Assembly (NCBI RefSeq): GCF_000715075.1
Contig: NC_134102.1
Coordinates: 98,039,766 to 98,103,765 of the forward strand
DNA: 64,000 bases
Source of the DNA: Nicotiana tabacum
Taxonomy: Eukaryota > Streptophyta > Magnoliopsida > Solanales > Solanaceae
Direction: 5' to 3'
Position 1 is the stretch's first letter. Every line of letters begins with the position of its first letter. Position numbers and translations under genes: made by a program. The notes under the pieces are model-generated. The model was given only the letters and a program-made list of their open reading frames with translations. It ran no database searches and was not told where the DNA came from. Shown here one piece after another: positions 1 through 10,349 of this stretch.

Positions 1-545
1 ACTTTGTGGTACGGGTACCCTGAGACCCATGAACACCTGAAACACTGTGCGAAGCCGAAAACGCAAACTGAACTGGCCGACCCATAAAAAACCTCTACTA
101 TGTCGTACCCTACCTCCAAAATAAGGACCAGTGGATCTCTCCAGTCTACAAGGTCTCCTCGCCTCCTTGTACTCTCTCTCCTAACCTCGTTTGTCCTTTC
201 TTGCCTGGACCCACCCGTCCTCTACCCCGCAAGCAATCCCTACCACCTGCTGAAATGGGACCACAAGCTGTGTCGCCATGACACTTGGAACCTGACCAAC
301 ATGAACTCGCTGCTCTGTAGTGTGGGCGGCGGGAGTCTGGGTCCCTTCCCTAGTCTGTGAAGTAACTGGTACAACCGGAATCAACCCCGCCTGAACCAAT
401 GTACCAAACATGCTCAGGAACTGTGCTAAGGTCTCCTAAAGTGCTGGAGTAGTAAAAGTCGGCGTATCAGGTTCCTGTGCTCCGACTGGAGCTACTGGTG
501 GCTCCTCTGTAGCAGCTCGCTCGGGTGCTCTAGAGGGAAAACCAA
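1..545 (-). pseudogene. gag: Del/Tekay gag fragment, copy A
   Basis: Read on the minus strand, this encodes the low-complexity N-terminal part of a Del/Tekay-type Gag. Recognisable pieces are APERAATEEPPVAP near the upper end, ETLAQFLSMFGTLVQAGLIP, and a Q-rich stretch ending in QVVGIACGVEDGW. The best frame, 181-411, runs 76 residues before stops break it. No capsid core or zinc knuckle is present in this part. The same sequence, a little diverged, lies at about 36517-37045, next to the decayed Del/Tekay pol at 32940-36500, so this is probably the end of a matching element that continues left of the window. It is fused directly to the 3' end of Tat copy A. The plus-strand frames here are shadows. 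Confidence 0.6.
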
Positions 546-639
546 GAAGACAAATATGGCTCAAAAGGGTTAACAAAAGGGTGACACCTATTTGGGGTAG
601 TGAGAAAATCATGCATGGAAGTTCTGCAGTGGGTATGTA

Positions 640-1131
640 TCAAACATAATATCTTTTGACTACATCTGCATTGATAGTCATGTCTGGTACCAGTCCTTCT
701 TCATCTACCAAGTGCAAGGCCCCTTTCACTAACACTTTCTTGATGATGTAGGGCCCTTGTCAGTTCGGGGCGAACTTTCCTTTAACTTCTACTTGTTGTG
801 GAAGAATGCATTTCAAAATGAGCTTGCCTACCTCAAAGTGCCTTGGACGTACTTTCTTGTTGTAAGCGCGTGCCATTTTTTGCTAATTATAATTGGCCGA
901 AACATACTGCTGCTAGCCATTTTTCATCAATCAGCATCAACTGTTCCAAACGGGTCTTTACCTATTTTGTATCCTCAATCTCTGATTCCACAATGATTCG
1001 GAGGGAGGGTATTTCTACTTCAGCCGGTATTACAGCTTCCGTCCCATATACCAGCAGATAAGGAGTTGCACCAACAAATGTGCGAACAGTCGTACGGTAT
1101 CCCAAAAGAGCAAAAGGTAACTTTCATGCCA
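640..1131 (-). pseudogene. pol: Tat-A integrase C-terminal region, end of pol
   Basis: The minus-strand sequence continues the integrase after 1132. It corresponds to copy B residues around EVGQLVLKCILPHQ, GKFTPNWQGPY and NVDAVKRYYV, and ends at a TGA at 642-640. In copy A this part is broken by stops and small indels, so no long frame survives; copy B keeps a 102-codon frame at 37465-37157. The NWQGPY motif belongs to the small beta-barrel C-terminal domain of Tat integrases, and there is no chromodomain, as expected for Tat. Confidence 0.7.
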
Positions 1132-2616
1132 TTACCTGGACCCTTGGATCATCTTCCTAAGGATCTTCTTGATATTCTTGTTGGCCGCTTCAACGACTCC
1201 ATTGGCTTTAGGTCCGTAAGGGGTAGAATGGCGATGCAGAATTTTAAATTGCTCGCATACCTCCTTCATCAGATGACTATTTAAATTGGCTGCATTTTTA
1301 GTGATAATGGTCTTCGGGATACCAAAGCGACATATGATGTTGGAATGAACAAAGTCTACTACTTCTTTCTTGGTGACTGCTTTGAAAGTAACTGCCTCCA
1401 CCCACTTGGTGAAGTAATCAATGGCAACCAGAATGAATCTATGCCTATTTGAAACCTTTGGATCGATTGGCCCAATAACATTCATTCCCCAAACAACGAA
1501 AGGCCAAATAGAGGACATGGGATGCAACTCCGAAGTAGGCGAGTATATCATGTCACCATGAATCTGGCATAGGTGACACTTGCGAACAAAACTGAAGCAA
1601 TCTCTCTCCATAGTGAGCCAATAATACCCTGCCCATAAAATCTTCTTCGCCAAAACATATCCATTCATGTGAGGTCCGCATACCCCCGGATGCACTTCAA
1701 CCATGATTCGCTCAGTTTCTGTGGTATTTATGTATCTCAACAAGTTCAAATCTGGGGGGGTCCTTTTGTACAAAATTTCCCCATTCAGGAAGAAACCACT
1801 AGCGAGCCGCCTTATAGTTCTTTTTTGATCTCCTTTGGCATACTCTAGGTATTCCCTTATTTTCAGGAATCGTTTTATGTCATGACAGTCAGAATCTCTC
1901 ATAACTAATAGTTCACGCATATCCAGATCGAGGGCCATTTCCAAACCCATGATACAAGCTTCGTATTCTGCCGTATTATTGGTACAGAAGAACCAAAGTC
2001 GGTCCATTGTAGGGTAATGATGTCCAATAGGTGAGATGGGGATTGCCCCGATCCCAATTCCTTTGATATTGACAGCCCCATCAAAATACATTTTCCATAC
2101 ATAATTGTCATTCGGAACTACCCCCTCTATTGAATTGACCTCTTCGTCTGGGAAGTATGTGCTAAGTGGCTTGTAATCATCATCAACTGGATTCTCTGCC
2201 AAAACATGTGCTTTCATTGCGGTGCGAGTGACATAGATGATGTCAAACTCTGTGAGTAAGATTTTCCATTTTGTGAGCCTGCCAGTGGGCATTGGCTTTT
2301 GGAACATGTACTTCAAAGGATCCATTCTAGCTTTTGGCTTCTGTTCCTTTTTGCCTAACGCATCATGTTGCCCCATAACACATCTAAAGGAATTATCCAT
2401 CACTGATAGATATAAAAACAAAGGTCTACCAGGTTCATGTGGGACCAGTACATGGGGTTTTGACAGATAATCTTTGATCTTATCAAAAGCTTTTTGGCAA
2501 TCGACTGTCCACTTGGTAGTAGCATCCTTTTTCAGCAACTTAAAGATGGGCTCGCATGTGGTTGTGAGCTGAGCAATGAACCTACTGATGTAGTTCAACC
2601 TCCCGAGCAAACTCAT
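1132..2616 (-). pseudogene. pol: Tat-A pol: RT tail, deleted RNase H, archaeal-type RNase H, integrase
   Basis: A 494-codon frame inside the polyprotein. Residues 1-95 are the RT thumb/connection (GRLNYISRFIAQLTT, VDCQKAFDKIKDYL). The normal RNase H is cut short at about residue 92, where GKKEQ jumps to RMDPLKY. Residues 173-240 are the archaeal-type RNase H (MYFDGAVN, NNTAEYEACIMGLE, DSD), again truncated after DSD. Residues 309-350 form the HHCC zinc finger of integrase (HPGVCGPH, CHLC), and 365-494 its core. The catalytic triad should be D-D35-E. Here position 379 is Asn (GMNVIGP), 440 is Lys (IITKNAAN) and only E476 remains, so the enzyme cannot be active although the frame is open. The first Met is an internal residue, not a start. 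Confidence 0.85.
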
Positions 2617-2621
2617 GACCT

Positions 2622-3260
2622 CTATTTTGTTCTTCGGGGTGGCAGATCTCGAATGGACTTTATCTTAGATGGATCCAATTCGATGCCTCTCCGGCTGAGT
2701 ATAAAATCAAGGAGTTTCCCAGATGGAACCCCAAATGTACACTTGCCTGGATTGAGCTTAAGGTCATACCTTCGAAGCCGTTCTAAGAACTTTTTCAAAT
2801 CGCGCACGTGATCAACCTGTGTCTTGATTTTATGATGACATCATCGACATATACTTCAATTTCTTTGTACATCATGTCATGAAAAATGGTGGTCATGGCC
2901 GTTATGTAAATTGCCTTCGCATTCTTTAAACCAAATGGCATAACCCTATAACAATAGGTACCCCATGGAGTGGTGAACGCAGTCTTTTCTGCATCATCCT
3001 CATCCATTAGAATCTGGTGGTATCCGGCATAGCAATCCACAAAAGATTGTATCTCATGCGTAGTGCAGTTATCTACAAGTATGTGGATGTTTGGTAAAGG
3101 TAAATTATCCTTTGGACTTGCTTTTTTCAGGTCCCTGTAGTCAATACAGACGCTGGTTTTTCCGTCCTTCTTTGGCACATGCACAACATTTTCCACCCAG
3201 GTGGTGTATCATACGGCTCTGACTACATTGGCGCTCAGTTGCTTCATTATTTCCTCTTTG
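2622..3260 (-). pseudogene. pol: Tat-A reverse transcriptase domain (frameshifted)
   Basis: The frame at 3196-2795 carries the RT fingers and palm: VVHVPKKDGKTSVCIDY, KASPKDNLPLPNI, the first catalytic Asp in SFVDCYAGYHQ (residue 54), TPWGTYCYRVMPFGLKNA, and the YVDD box (residues 116-119) within the motif EVYVDDVIIKS. Reading then shifts to the frame at 2807-2622 (RDLKKFLERLRRYDLKLNPGKC). Copy B keeps one more T in the run at about 2824-2826, so copy A has lost a single base there. Catalytic residues are intact. The domain is inactive in this copy only because of the frameshift and surrounding stops. Confidence 0.85.
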
Positions 3261-4121
3261 ATTTTATCACTCATGTCCGTTTTAAATTTTAATTGCTTCT
3301 GTTGGACTGATGGAAAATAAGGATATGTGGGAAGCTTATGAACTACTAAATCGGCACTCAAACCTGACATATCATCATAAGATCAAGCAAACACATCTCT
3401 GTACTCAAATAAAATTTGAATCAAGGCATTTCTAGTTTCTTGTTCAGCGTGAATGCTTATAGTTGTTTCTCTCACTTCTTCATGACCTACGATATTAATT
3501 GGCTCAGTTTCATTGAGGTTGGGCCTAAGTTAGTGTTCAAATTGTTCCAACTCTCTTTTTATTTCCTCAATAACTTCATTTTCATCATATTCGACATCTT
3601 GATGCATTATTTTAAAATTAGACAGCTTTTTAAGATCTGGGCGTGAATTCAGCATGCATGTTATGTTATTAAAGTCGGCATTAACAAAACTTAAATGGAA
3701 AACAAAATGACAAGAATTAGGAAAAGGAAAAGATATTATACTTAATACGAAATTGAACTGCATTTCATTGAATTTGAAAGGATAGAAAGGTTAACATCAA
3801 AACAAAATAATCATACTAAGATGTTTGGATTACAACCATGAAAGTAACCCAAAATACAAAAAAAAAAAAGCTGCAAAAAACAAACTACCAAGACTCCTTC
3901 CTTGTGGGGAAAGGAGTTTCTTCCCAGTTGTTGAGCATGGTGTCTAGGCCAATTAGTTGCACATCGGCACGACTAGTGCCTTCACCAGTCTGGATCATAT
4001 TTACTTTAGAAAACATCTGGCTGAGGCCATGGCAAATTTCATCAATGTTTGCCTGCGCCGAGGAATTTTGACCCTCTTGAAGTCGTGGCTTGACAAAAGT
4101 GTACAAAATGTGAGGGATGGG
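3261..4121 (-). pseudogene. pol: Tat-A linker between protease and RT
   Basis: The minus strand holds degraded pol linker sequence: pieces such as EVEYDENEVIEEIKRELEQFEH (3530-3763) and an acidic stretch matching the better preserved frame of copy B at 39910-40290. A tract of A residues at 3859-3867 and stops interrupt it. Nothing else is recognisable, and no independent gene is supported. Confidence 0.55.
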
Positions 4122-5229
4122 CTACTGCAAGACCCAACCATGCTTTTTGCGGTGCTTAGCTTTATCTTCATCTGCTTGTGTTGGCCTGAAACCTAAGCCA
4201 AAAGTACCCTTGTTACTAAAGGGAGAGATGGGTTCCGAAATTCCTTGCAATGATGCCCCCAAGCATTTTCCTAGCTCATAACCTTGTCTCAACATAAGTG
4301 CAGCCACCATTAGAAATGTGACGGAAAAACGAGGATGCAAAATGGTCTTTCCTTCCTCAACGTGTTCCACAACAACTACTTCAAAAGCCTGATAGACAAT
4401 GGACTCGCACCCTTCCTTGGCCTCAATACACGGAATTAACAGATCTTTATAAATAGATAATTCATCTTCTCTATGAACAATAATCTCTTGCCTGTCATGT
4501 TCGAACTTGAGCATTTGATGCAAGGTGGATGGCACAGCTCGAGCCGTATGGATCCATGGCCTTCCAAGAATAAAGTTATAAGAAGTTTCCATGTCCAGTA
4601 CTTGGAAGACAATTTCAAAATCGACCGGCCCAATCGTCATGCTTTGCAAGGTAGAGAGAGGGCATACATCTACACTCGAGCCTTCTGTTTGTATTGATCT
4701 TCATGCTTTGCAAGGTAGAGAGAGGGCATACATCTACACTCGAGCCTCCATCAACCACGACTCGCTTTACATAATGCCCCTCACATTTGACAATCAGGTG
4801 CAAAGCCCTATTGTGCCCGGCTCCATCCTCAGGAAGTTCATCATCAGTAAAGGAGATTATGTTCACCTCGAAAAATCTGTTGGCTACCTTCTCTAACTGA
4901 TTCACGGTGGTCTTCTCTGAGATATATGCCTAGTTTAGGATCTTGATTAGTACACGGGAATGCTCTTCTGAGTGTATGAGCAGAGATAATAGAGAGATTT
5001 GAGCATGAGTCTTTCTCAACTGGTCAATGATTGAGTAATCATGAACTTTCATCTTTTTCAAAAACTCTTCCGCCTCTTCTTTAGTGACTAGTTTCTTTAT
5101 TGGCATTTGACCTTCTCTGATTTGCTTGGCCTTCCTCAACTCTTTTGGAGAGTAAAACCTCCCTGATCGAGTCAAACCTCTAGTTTCCCCCACTTCTTCT
5201 ATGATTTCCTTGCCTTTGTAGGTCACCAC
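4122..5229 (-). pseudogene. pol: Tat-A protease region
   Basis: Three overlapping frames on the minus strand cover the aspartic protease and flanks. The frame at 4905-4615 has the active-site segment VVVDGGSSVDVCPLSTL; its Asp codon is at 4752-4750. The frame at 4649-4122 continues with ETSYNFILGRPWIH and [17 protein letters not shown], typical of the C-terminal half of Tat protease. Upstream, 5229-4930 contains the AEEFLKKMKVHDYSIIDQLRKT segment that precedes protease in this lineage. The active-site motif reads DGGS where most Tat proteases have DNGS. The two halves are separated by a deletion with a templated 45-bp duplication (4638-4746) that copy B does not have. Confidence 0.8.
4638..4746. 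repeat. Perfect 45-bp direct duplication in protease, private to copy A
   Basis: The 45-bp segment 4638-4682 (starting CATGCTTTGCAAGG, ending ACACTCGAGCC) recurs without change at 4702-4746. Copy B has the segment once and, in front of it, about 70 bp (around 41148-41220) that copy A lacks. So copy A has a deletion filled with a copy of neighbouring sequence. Confidence 0.85.
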
Positions 5230-7366
5230 AATTTTGTTGTAGTTCTATGGAATGGTTTTCGTATTTGTCACACGGGGCTGTATGACAGGCTTGATTATGA
5301 TTGGCTCTGTTATACCCTTCGTACCACCCTGATTTTGCCTTGTGATGAGGTGGCCTCCAAGGACATACAACCTTGGGCTTGGAACATTAGAGCGAACTTC
5401 CAACCTTGAGACCTTGGGAACAAATAAAGTTGCCTTTTCTAAGCTCGGGGCGCCTTTCACAATCAACGACACATCTTGTCTTGGATTTACTTCCAATTTG
5501 GTTCTCTCTTTAATCGTTCATGCTGTCATTTCTGCTCGATCAACCAGCCTGTATTCTTGATCTCGGCCAATCATTCCCACAAAATGAACTTCATTGTGTA
5601 TTGGTAACGGGTTGTTGGTCACATTAGGAGGTTCCTCGCCATTCGTCACTAGCATCGCCGTTCCTCGAGGCACCTGAATGATATTCACATCTAGCATTTG
5701 CTTGAAATCCATGTGAATCAGGATGCATATGGTGTGGATCCATGGGTCCAATCACGCCAATTTGCTTCAACTTCTGGAACAGACTAGAGTATGATTCAAC
5801 CAATGGAGTGAATTTTTCCATCGGCCTCTGCTCTCGACCATAATCCTGCCTGGGACGAGCATTGTAGCTTGCCCAAAAATTTTGCTGCTGAGGTCGGGGG
5901 ATCCTTGGAGTTGGTGCCGTACCTGTTGATTGGGTGGCCGATCATAGGATTAAGCATTAAACATTGTATACTGTGGTGGGCCTATAGAGTAGTGAGGAAT
6001 TGACGGGGGGATAATAAAGTTGAGGGCAGCTGGATTGCCCAGGCTGAACTTGCACATAAGGGTGCGATGCCCCTCTTTGAATTTCCCTGGATCTTGAAGT
6101 CATCATGGACCCTTCATCTCTCTTCTTTCTATTTGCCAAACTTCCAGACCCATTTTGGATTGCTTGGGTGGTGGCTTTGAGAGTAGCCTGACTTATAATT
6201 CTGCCAGTTTTGAGGCCATTTTCAACCATTTCCCCTATCTTGATTGCTTCTGCAAAAGGCCTACCCATTGCAGACATCATATTTTGGAAATAATTAGGCT
6301 CTTGAGCCTCTAGGAAAATAGTGATCAACTCATAATTATCCATGGGTGGCTTAACTCTAGCCGCTTGCTCCCTCCACTTGATGGCATACTCCCTAAAGCT
6401 TTTCGTCGGATTTTTCTTCATATTGGACAAGAAATTGCAATTTGGTGCAATATCAATGTTGTACTGAAATTGTTTGACGAAGGCCTGGGATATATCATCC
6501 CAGACATGCCAGTGAGAGATATCTTGGTCAATGAACCATTCAGAGGCTACCCCCACAAGACTTTCCCCAAAATAAGCCATCAACAATTCCTCATTTCCAC
6601 CTGCACCCCTCAGCTGGTTGCAATACCTTTTCAAGTGGGCGATAGGGTCGCCGTGTCCATCATACTTCTCAAATTTTGGGGTCTTGAACCCGGGTGGGAA
6701 ATGGATGTGAGGGAACATGAATAAATCGCTGAACGAACCACTTTTGTCACTACCTAGTCCTTGTATGTTATTTTCAAGACTTTTCATTTTCCTGGCCATC
6801 TCATCCGGCTCAACCGTCTTGGCAAGCTTTTCATTTTCCACTGGTGACTCGTAATGAGGAGTCTGATTGTATAGAGTCGAGACCCTGAAAGCCATATTGG
6901 GATAGGAGTATTGGCTATCATAAGCCTAAGGTGGTAGCTCATTGTTTGGCCTCGCCACAGGAGGTGGAAGCGAGATTGTATATACCGGTGCGCCAGACAC
7001 GACGAGAAGGGTGTTTCTGACTGGTGCGACTAGAGGTCGCATATTAGAGGTACCAGGGGCAGCATGGAGGTTGTAGTTTGGCACATACCCTGGTGGTAGA
7101 ATATGATCGCTCACTTCATGGAGCGGTGGTTGAGTAGCCCGGAGTATGGTGGAAGTTCCCTCAGAGGGACCCTGGGGTGGAGGCTGACCGGAAACCCAAG
7201 CTTGATATACATCAGACAGTTGTTGTCTCAATTTTCTTATTTCCGACTCTTGCTCAACTGACTGACCCTGGGGATTGTCACTGACCAACTCGATTTCATC
7301 ATTGTAATCCATTGCTACCATTCCCTTTGATCTGGTGAAGTAATGATGTGTTGCCAGTTTCACCAC
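5230..7366 (-). pseudogene. gag: Tat-A gag and gag-protease linker
   Basis: Minus-strand frames 7366-6926, 6895-5957 and shorter pieces to 5245 make up Gag. The N-terminal part has THHYFTRSKG and a Q/P-rich linker. The capsid core follows (FKTPKFEKYDGHGDPIAHL, LRGAGGNEELLMAYFGESL, ASEWFIDQDISHWHVWDD, FREYAIKWREQAARVKPPM, GRPFAEAIKIGEMVENGLK). After that come VEKFTPLVESYSSLF-like sequence and a degenerate CX2H-type knuckle (CEYHSGAS) that is cut by a deletion. A TAG at 6928-6926 separates the first two frames where copy B reads CAG. The frame at 7366 opens with GTG after an upstream TAA, so the true start is uncertain; the first in-frame ATG lies about 15 codons inside. Confidence 0.85.
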
Positions 7367-7970
7367 AAACCAACCACCTTAAGCTTACTATATAAAAGAC
7401 AGCAAACATGTTAGGGTTAGGCATTTTATAGATATGAATCATACGTAATATGCCATGCTCCTAACATCATCACAATTTCTAACATGCTTTTGGAAGGCTT
7501 CATGTTTCATTCCAGCTTACCAGGTTGCTTCTTATTGATGCTCTTATTTTCTTCTCTCCGTTTGTTTACTTTTTACTCGCACCTCATTTTATCCCTCATC
7601 TTAGAATCGTTGAAAAACATTTTGATCGAACCTTTTGGGGGATGCCTACGTATCATGTTATCGCATGAATCAGATCATTACGTAGTTCAAGAACATGACC
7701 ATTTTTGAATTTTTCTAAAACAAAATCCTTCTATTATTTTAATTTTTTTATTGTTTTTTTTTAATACAAGATCCAAAAGAAATTACATAAAGACGAACAT
7801 CTAAACAAGAACACACTTTTTAAGATAAAGAGCAAAACAAAAAGACTTAACACACCAAACGACTCTTACAGACTCAATGGCAGTAAATGAACAATCAAAA
7901 TGGATGGCCAAGTAAAAGGAGACTCTGATCTCTGCGGGAGAATCAAACGACATCACTGTAGTCAAAGCAC
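7367..7970 (-). other. Tat-A spacer between ORF1 and gag
   Basis: About 600 bp without a supported frame. It contains the conserved hairpin motif at 7645-7685, a T-rich tract near 7735-7765 and A-rich sequence after it. Copy B (43944-44528) keeps the same layout with a 30-bp loss near 43996. In Ogre-type elements this interval can hold introns or expression signals; I cannot show that here. Confidence 0.6.
7645..7685. other. Tat leader hairpin motif, copy 1
   Basis: A perfect 7-bp inverted repeat, CTACGTA (7646-7652) and TACGTAG (7679-7685), flanks 26 bases that include GCATGAATCAGATC. The same arrangement recurs at 44208-44246, at 10320 onward (split by the solo LTR) and at 17300-17342. See findings. 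Confidence 0.75.
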
Positions 7971-9918
7971 TTATTCCTGCGGATGACCCCCAACATCGCG
8001 ATATAAACTCTCTAGGTCTGCAGATATGTGACGGGCGAAGTTCAATGATACTTCTGCAAACCGCTCAGGCATCATTCCCTGGCAACTCCTCTATGCTCGG
8101 GAGGTATATGTGGCTACCTCGAGGATCTTTCCCTTAATATGTTCCTGAGCCAAATGCAACTCTTGATTTCACTCACCACGTGTCTCAGCTAGATCCAGTG
8201 CATTATGCTCGCGCTCCAAGGCCATATCTCTCTGGCGCCGAATATCTAGTGACTCTCCCTCCAACCGATTGATCATACTTTGGTAGTGATGTCTTTCTAT
8301 TTCAAACTCAGCGATCTGGCGATCCTTGCTTGACTCAACTACCCCTATCTGATCCCTCAGACCTTGGATTAATGGAGCAAAACCTCTGCGCTCATGATCA
8401 CGGACCATCTTGAACTGGGCTTCTCTTTCTTCTTGTTGTTGAGCGGTAGTGATCACTTTTTCTGTCTAATTTGAGCTTTGAGTGCTCACCTCTGTTGTGC
8501 CCACTAAGCCTTTTCCCACTTGAAATCAGCATGTTGTATGTCCATGGCTTTCTCCAGAATGCCCTTATCTTCTTGTAAAATGTCAATACGAGATTGGTAC
8601 TCTTGTGCCACTTCCCTTCCGGTTTCTCTAACTCTGGCCTTGATCTCTTCCTCCCAATCAAATGCATTCGGTATGGCTTTTTCTGGCCTTTGCTCTGGGA
8701 TAGCCTGGTTGTGAAACCACTCAAGGTATGCGAGGCTTACCTCTTCACATTCACGATCAGCTACTATCTCGTCCAAGTCAGAAAATCGACCACTGAACCA
8801 AACCTTTTGTGCATATGACTCCCTTGGAAGTTCCTCTCCCTTGAATTCCCACACAAACAGACGCATGTCTTCAATCGGGGCCTCATTTTCTCTCTCCCTA
8901 GCTGGCGTATGACACGTAGGGGAGCGTAGGGTTGGAAACCTCTGAACCTATGAGTATAAAAACGGGCGATACATCGAAATATGCATGACCCTAGAAGAAG
9001 GGAACCAATAATAGTTCCAAGTGATTCTATCAGCACTCAATGAACCAAGTAATGCCCGCCAGGCCCTCACCCCCTCTGGAAGATTACAACCCGTGGCCCT
9101 GTCCGGGTGACATCCAATGTAATTCAGCCAATTATCATTGAAATTTACTATTATTGGATGATGATAAAGGTGCTTTATGAACCACATTTACAGCAGAATG
9201 TTGCATCCCTCGAAGTAATCTTTAACCTCTTGGCAACGGTCAAAGCTCGGAAAATATCTCCCAGAATCATGGGAAGGATGGTATGATCCTCGCTACTTTG
9301 CAAATACGAGACTACCGCAGCCAATCGAATTTTGATGTGCCCACCACACTCTGGAAAGACCATGGTCCCCAAAAATGATATCATGAACGCGAAGATTCTC
9401 AACTCCCTCTAGGCGTCGTAACTCAATTGGTTGACGAATTCTGTGCTCGAGAAGTTCTCAAACCCTTTCTCGTCTCCAAATCTGTCATAGTAATATTCCA
9501 ACGGAACCCAACCTTCCTCCAAGCAACCAATTGGAATTCGACGGAGGCATACCTTTTTCAAAAAGTTGTTCACACCACCTTTTCTCGGAGCAGAAGGTTT
9601 TTTCCCACGAAGGACTCTCCCCAATCAGGTAAACCCACCTAATTTTTCCAATGTATGCATCATTTCATAATCTTTGAACCTGAAGACATTGTTTACGGGG
9701 TCCCAAAAACCCACTAGGGACTCGATTAAATCTCCGTTAGTCTTAATTCCCATGATGTTTGGGAGGAACCTGAGGTGCTTAAATACTTGATTCCGTTACC
9801 ATGTAGCAAAACTAGCCCACCAATTACGGAGACTACTCGGAGTCTTATCTATGATCAAGAACATAAGAGGTGTCTCGTCCCTTACCCTTTTCTGACTGCT
9901 TCTTTGTGGAGAATTCAT
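7971..9918 (-). pseudogene. Tat-A ORF1 (extra protein upstream of gag)
   Basis: Minus-strand ORF1 of the Ogre type, starting at an ATG (9918-9916) with MNSPQRSSQKRVRDETPL and ending at a TAA (7973-7971). Pieces in order: a globular part (GIKTNGDLIESLVGFWDPV, then RRIPIGCLEEGWVPLEYYYDRFGD, FAFMISFLGTMVFPECGGHI, SSEDHTILPMILGDIFRALT, HLYHHPIIVNFNDNWLNYIG, CNLPEGVRAWRALLGSLSAD, WNYYWFPSSRVM), a PYAPLRVIRQLGR segment, and a charged coiled-coil tail (8866-8169). It resembles the plant family often listed as DUF7745, by memory only. Several stops and frame changes break it. Function is unknown; its position suggests a packaging or regulatory role, which is inference. Confidence 0.7.
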
Positions 9919-10344
9919 GGTGAACCTAAGAATAAAAAGGGGTCAGGACTAACCTAAATTATATGCAAAAGATAAAAAAAGGTTAGGACTCGATCTATTT
10001 TTTATTATTATTTTTTGAAATTAGCAAACACAAAAGGTGAAATGATAAAAGTAGAAAAAATGGCTATTATTACGAAAATAACCCTTTGATACTTCCACGG
10101 AAGGCTTAAAGGGTGTCTCGGCAAAAATAGCAAAATATTGGGACAAAATGATAAAAAGTAAATAAAAAGGCTATTTTTACGAAAACAGCCCTTCGGTACT
10201 CCCGAGGGAGGTTCAAAGGTTGTCTTGGCAAAACGGTCGGAATACGAGGGCAAAACAGTAAAAGGTGACAAAAATAACATTTTTTTGGAAAAATGTGGGA
10301 TGAACCCGATGGAGGTTGACTACGTATCTCACATCCGATGAGAA
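9919..10344 (-). other. Tat-A leader, proximal part, with 106-bp tandem repeat
   Basis: Non-coding leader between ORF1 and the solo LTR. About 2.1 units of a 106-bp repeat lie at about 10030-10280 (AATGATAAAA at 10041, again near 10147, degenerate near 10254). The right end, 10304-10344, is the left half of the hairpin motif, interrupted by the solo LTR. This 0.4-kb leader sequence (with the first third of ORF1) is missing from the B/C duplicate. Confidence 0.65.
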
Positions 10345-10349
10345 TCAAA

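Noticed and set aside
100..411. Overlapping 76-86-codon frames on both strands
   Set aside because: The plus frame is a shadow of degraded Del/Tekay gag on the minus strand; it reappears at 36566-36877 for the same reason.
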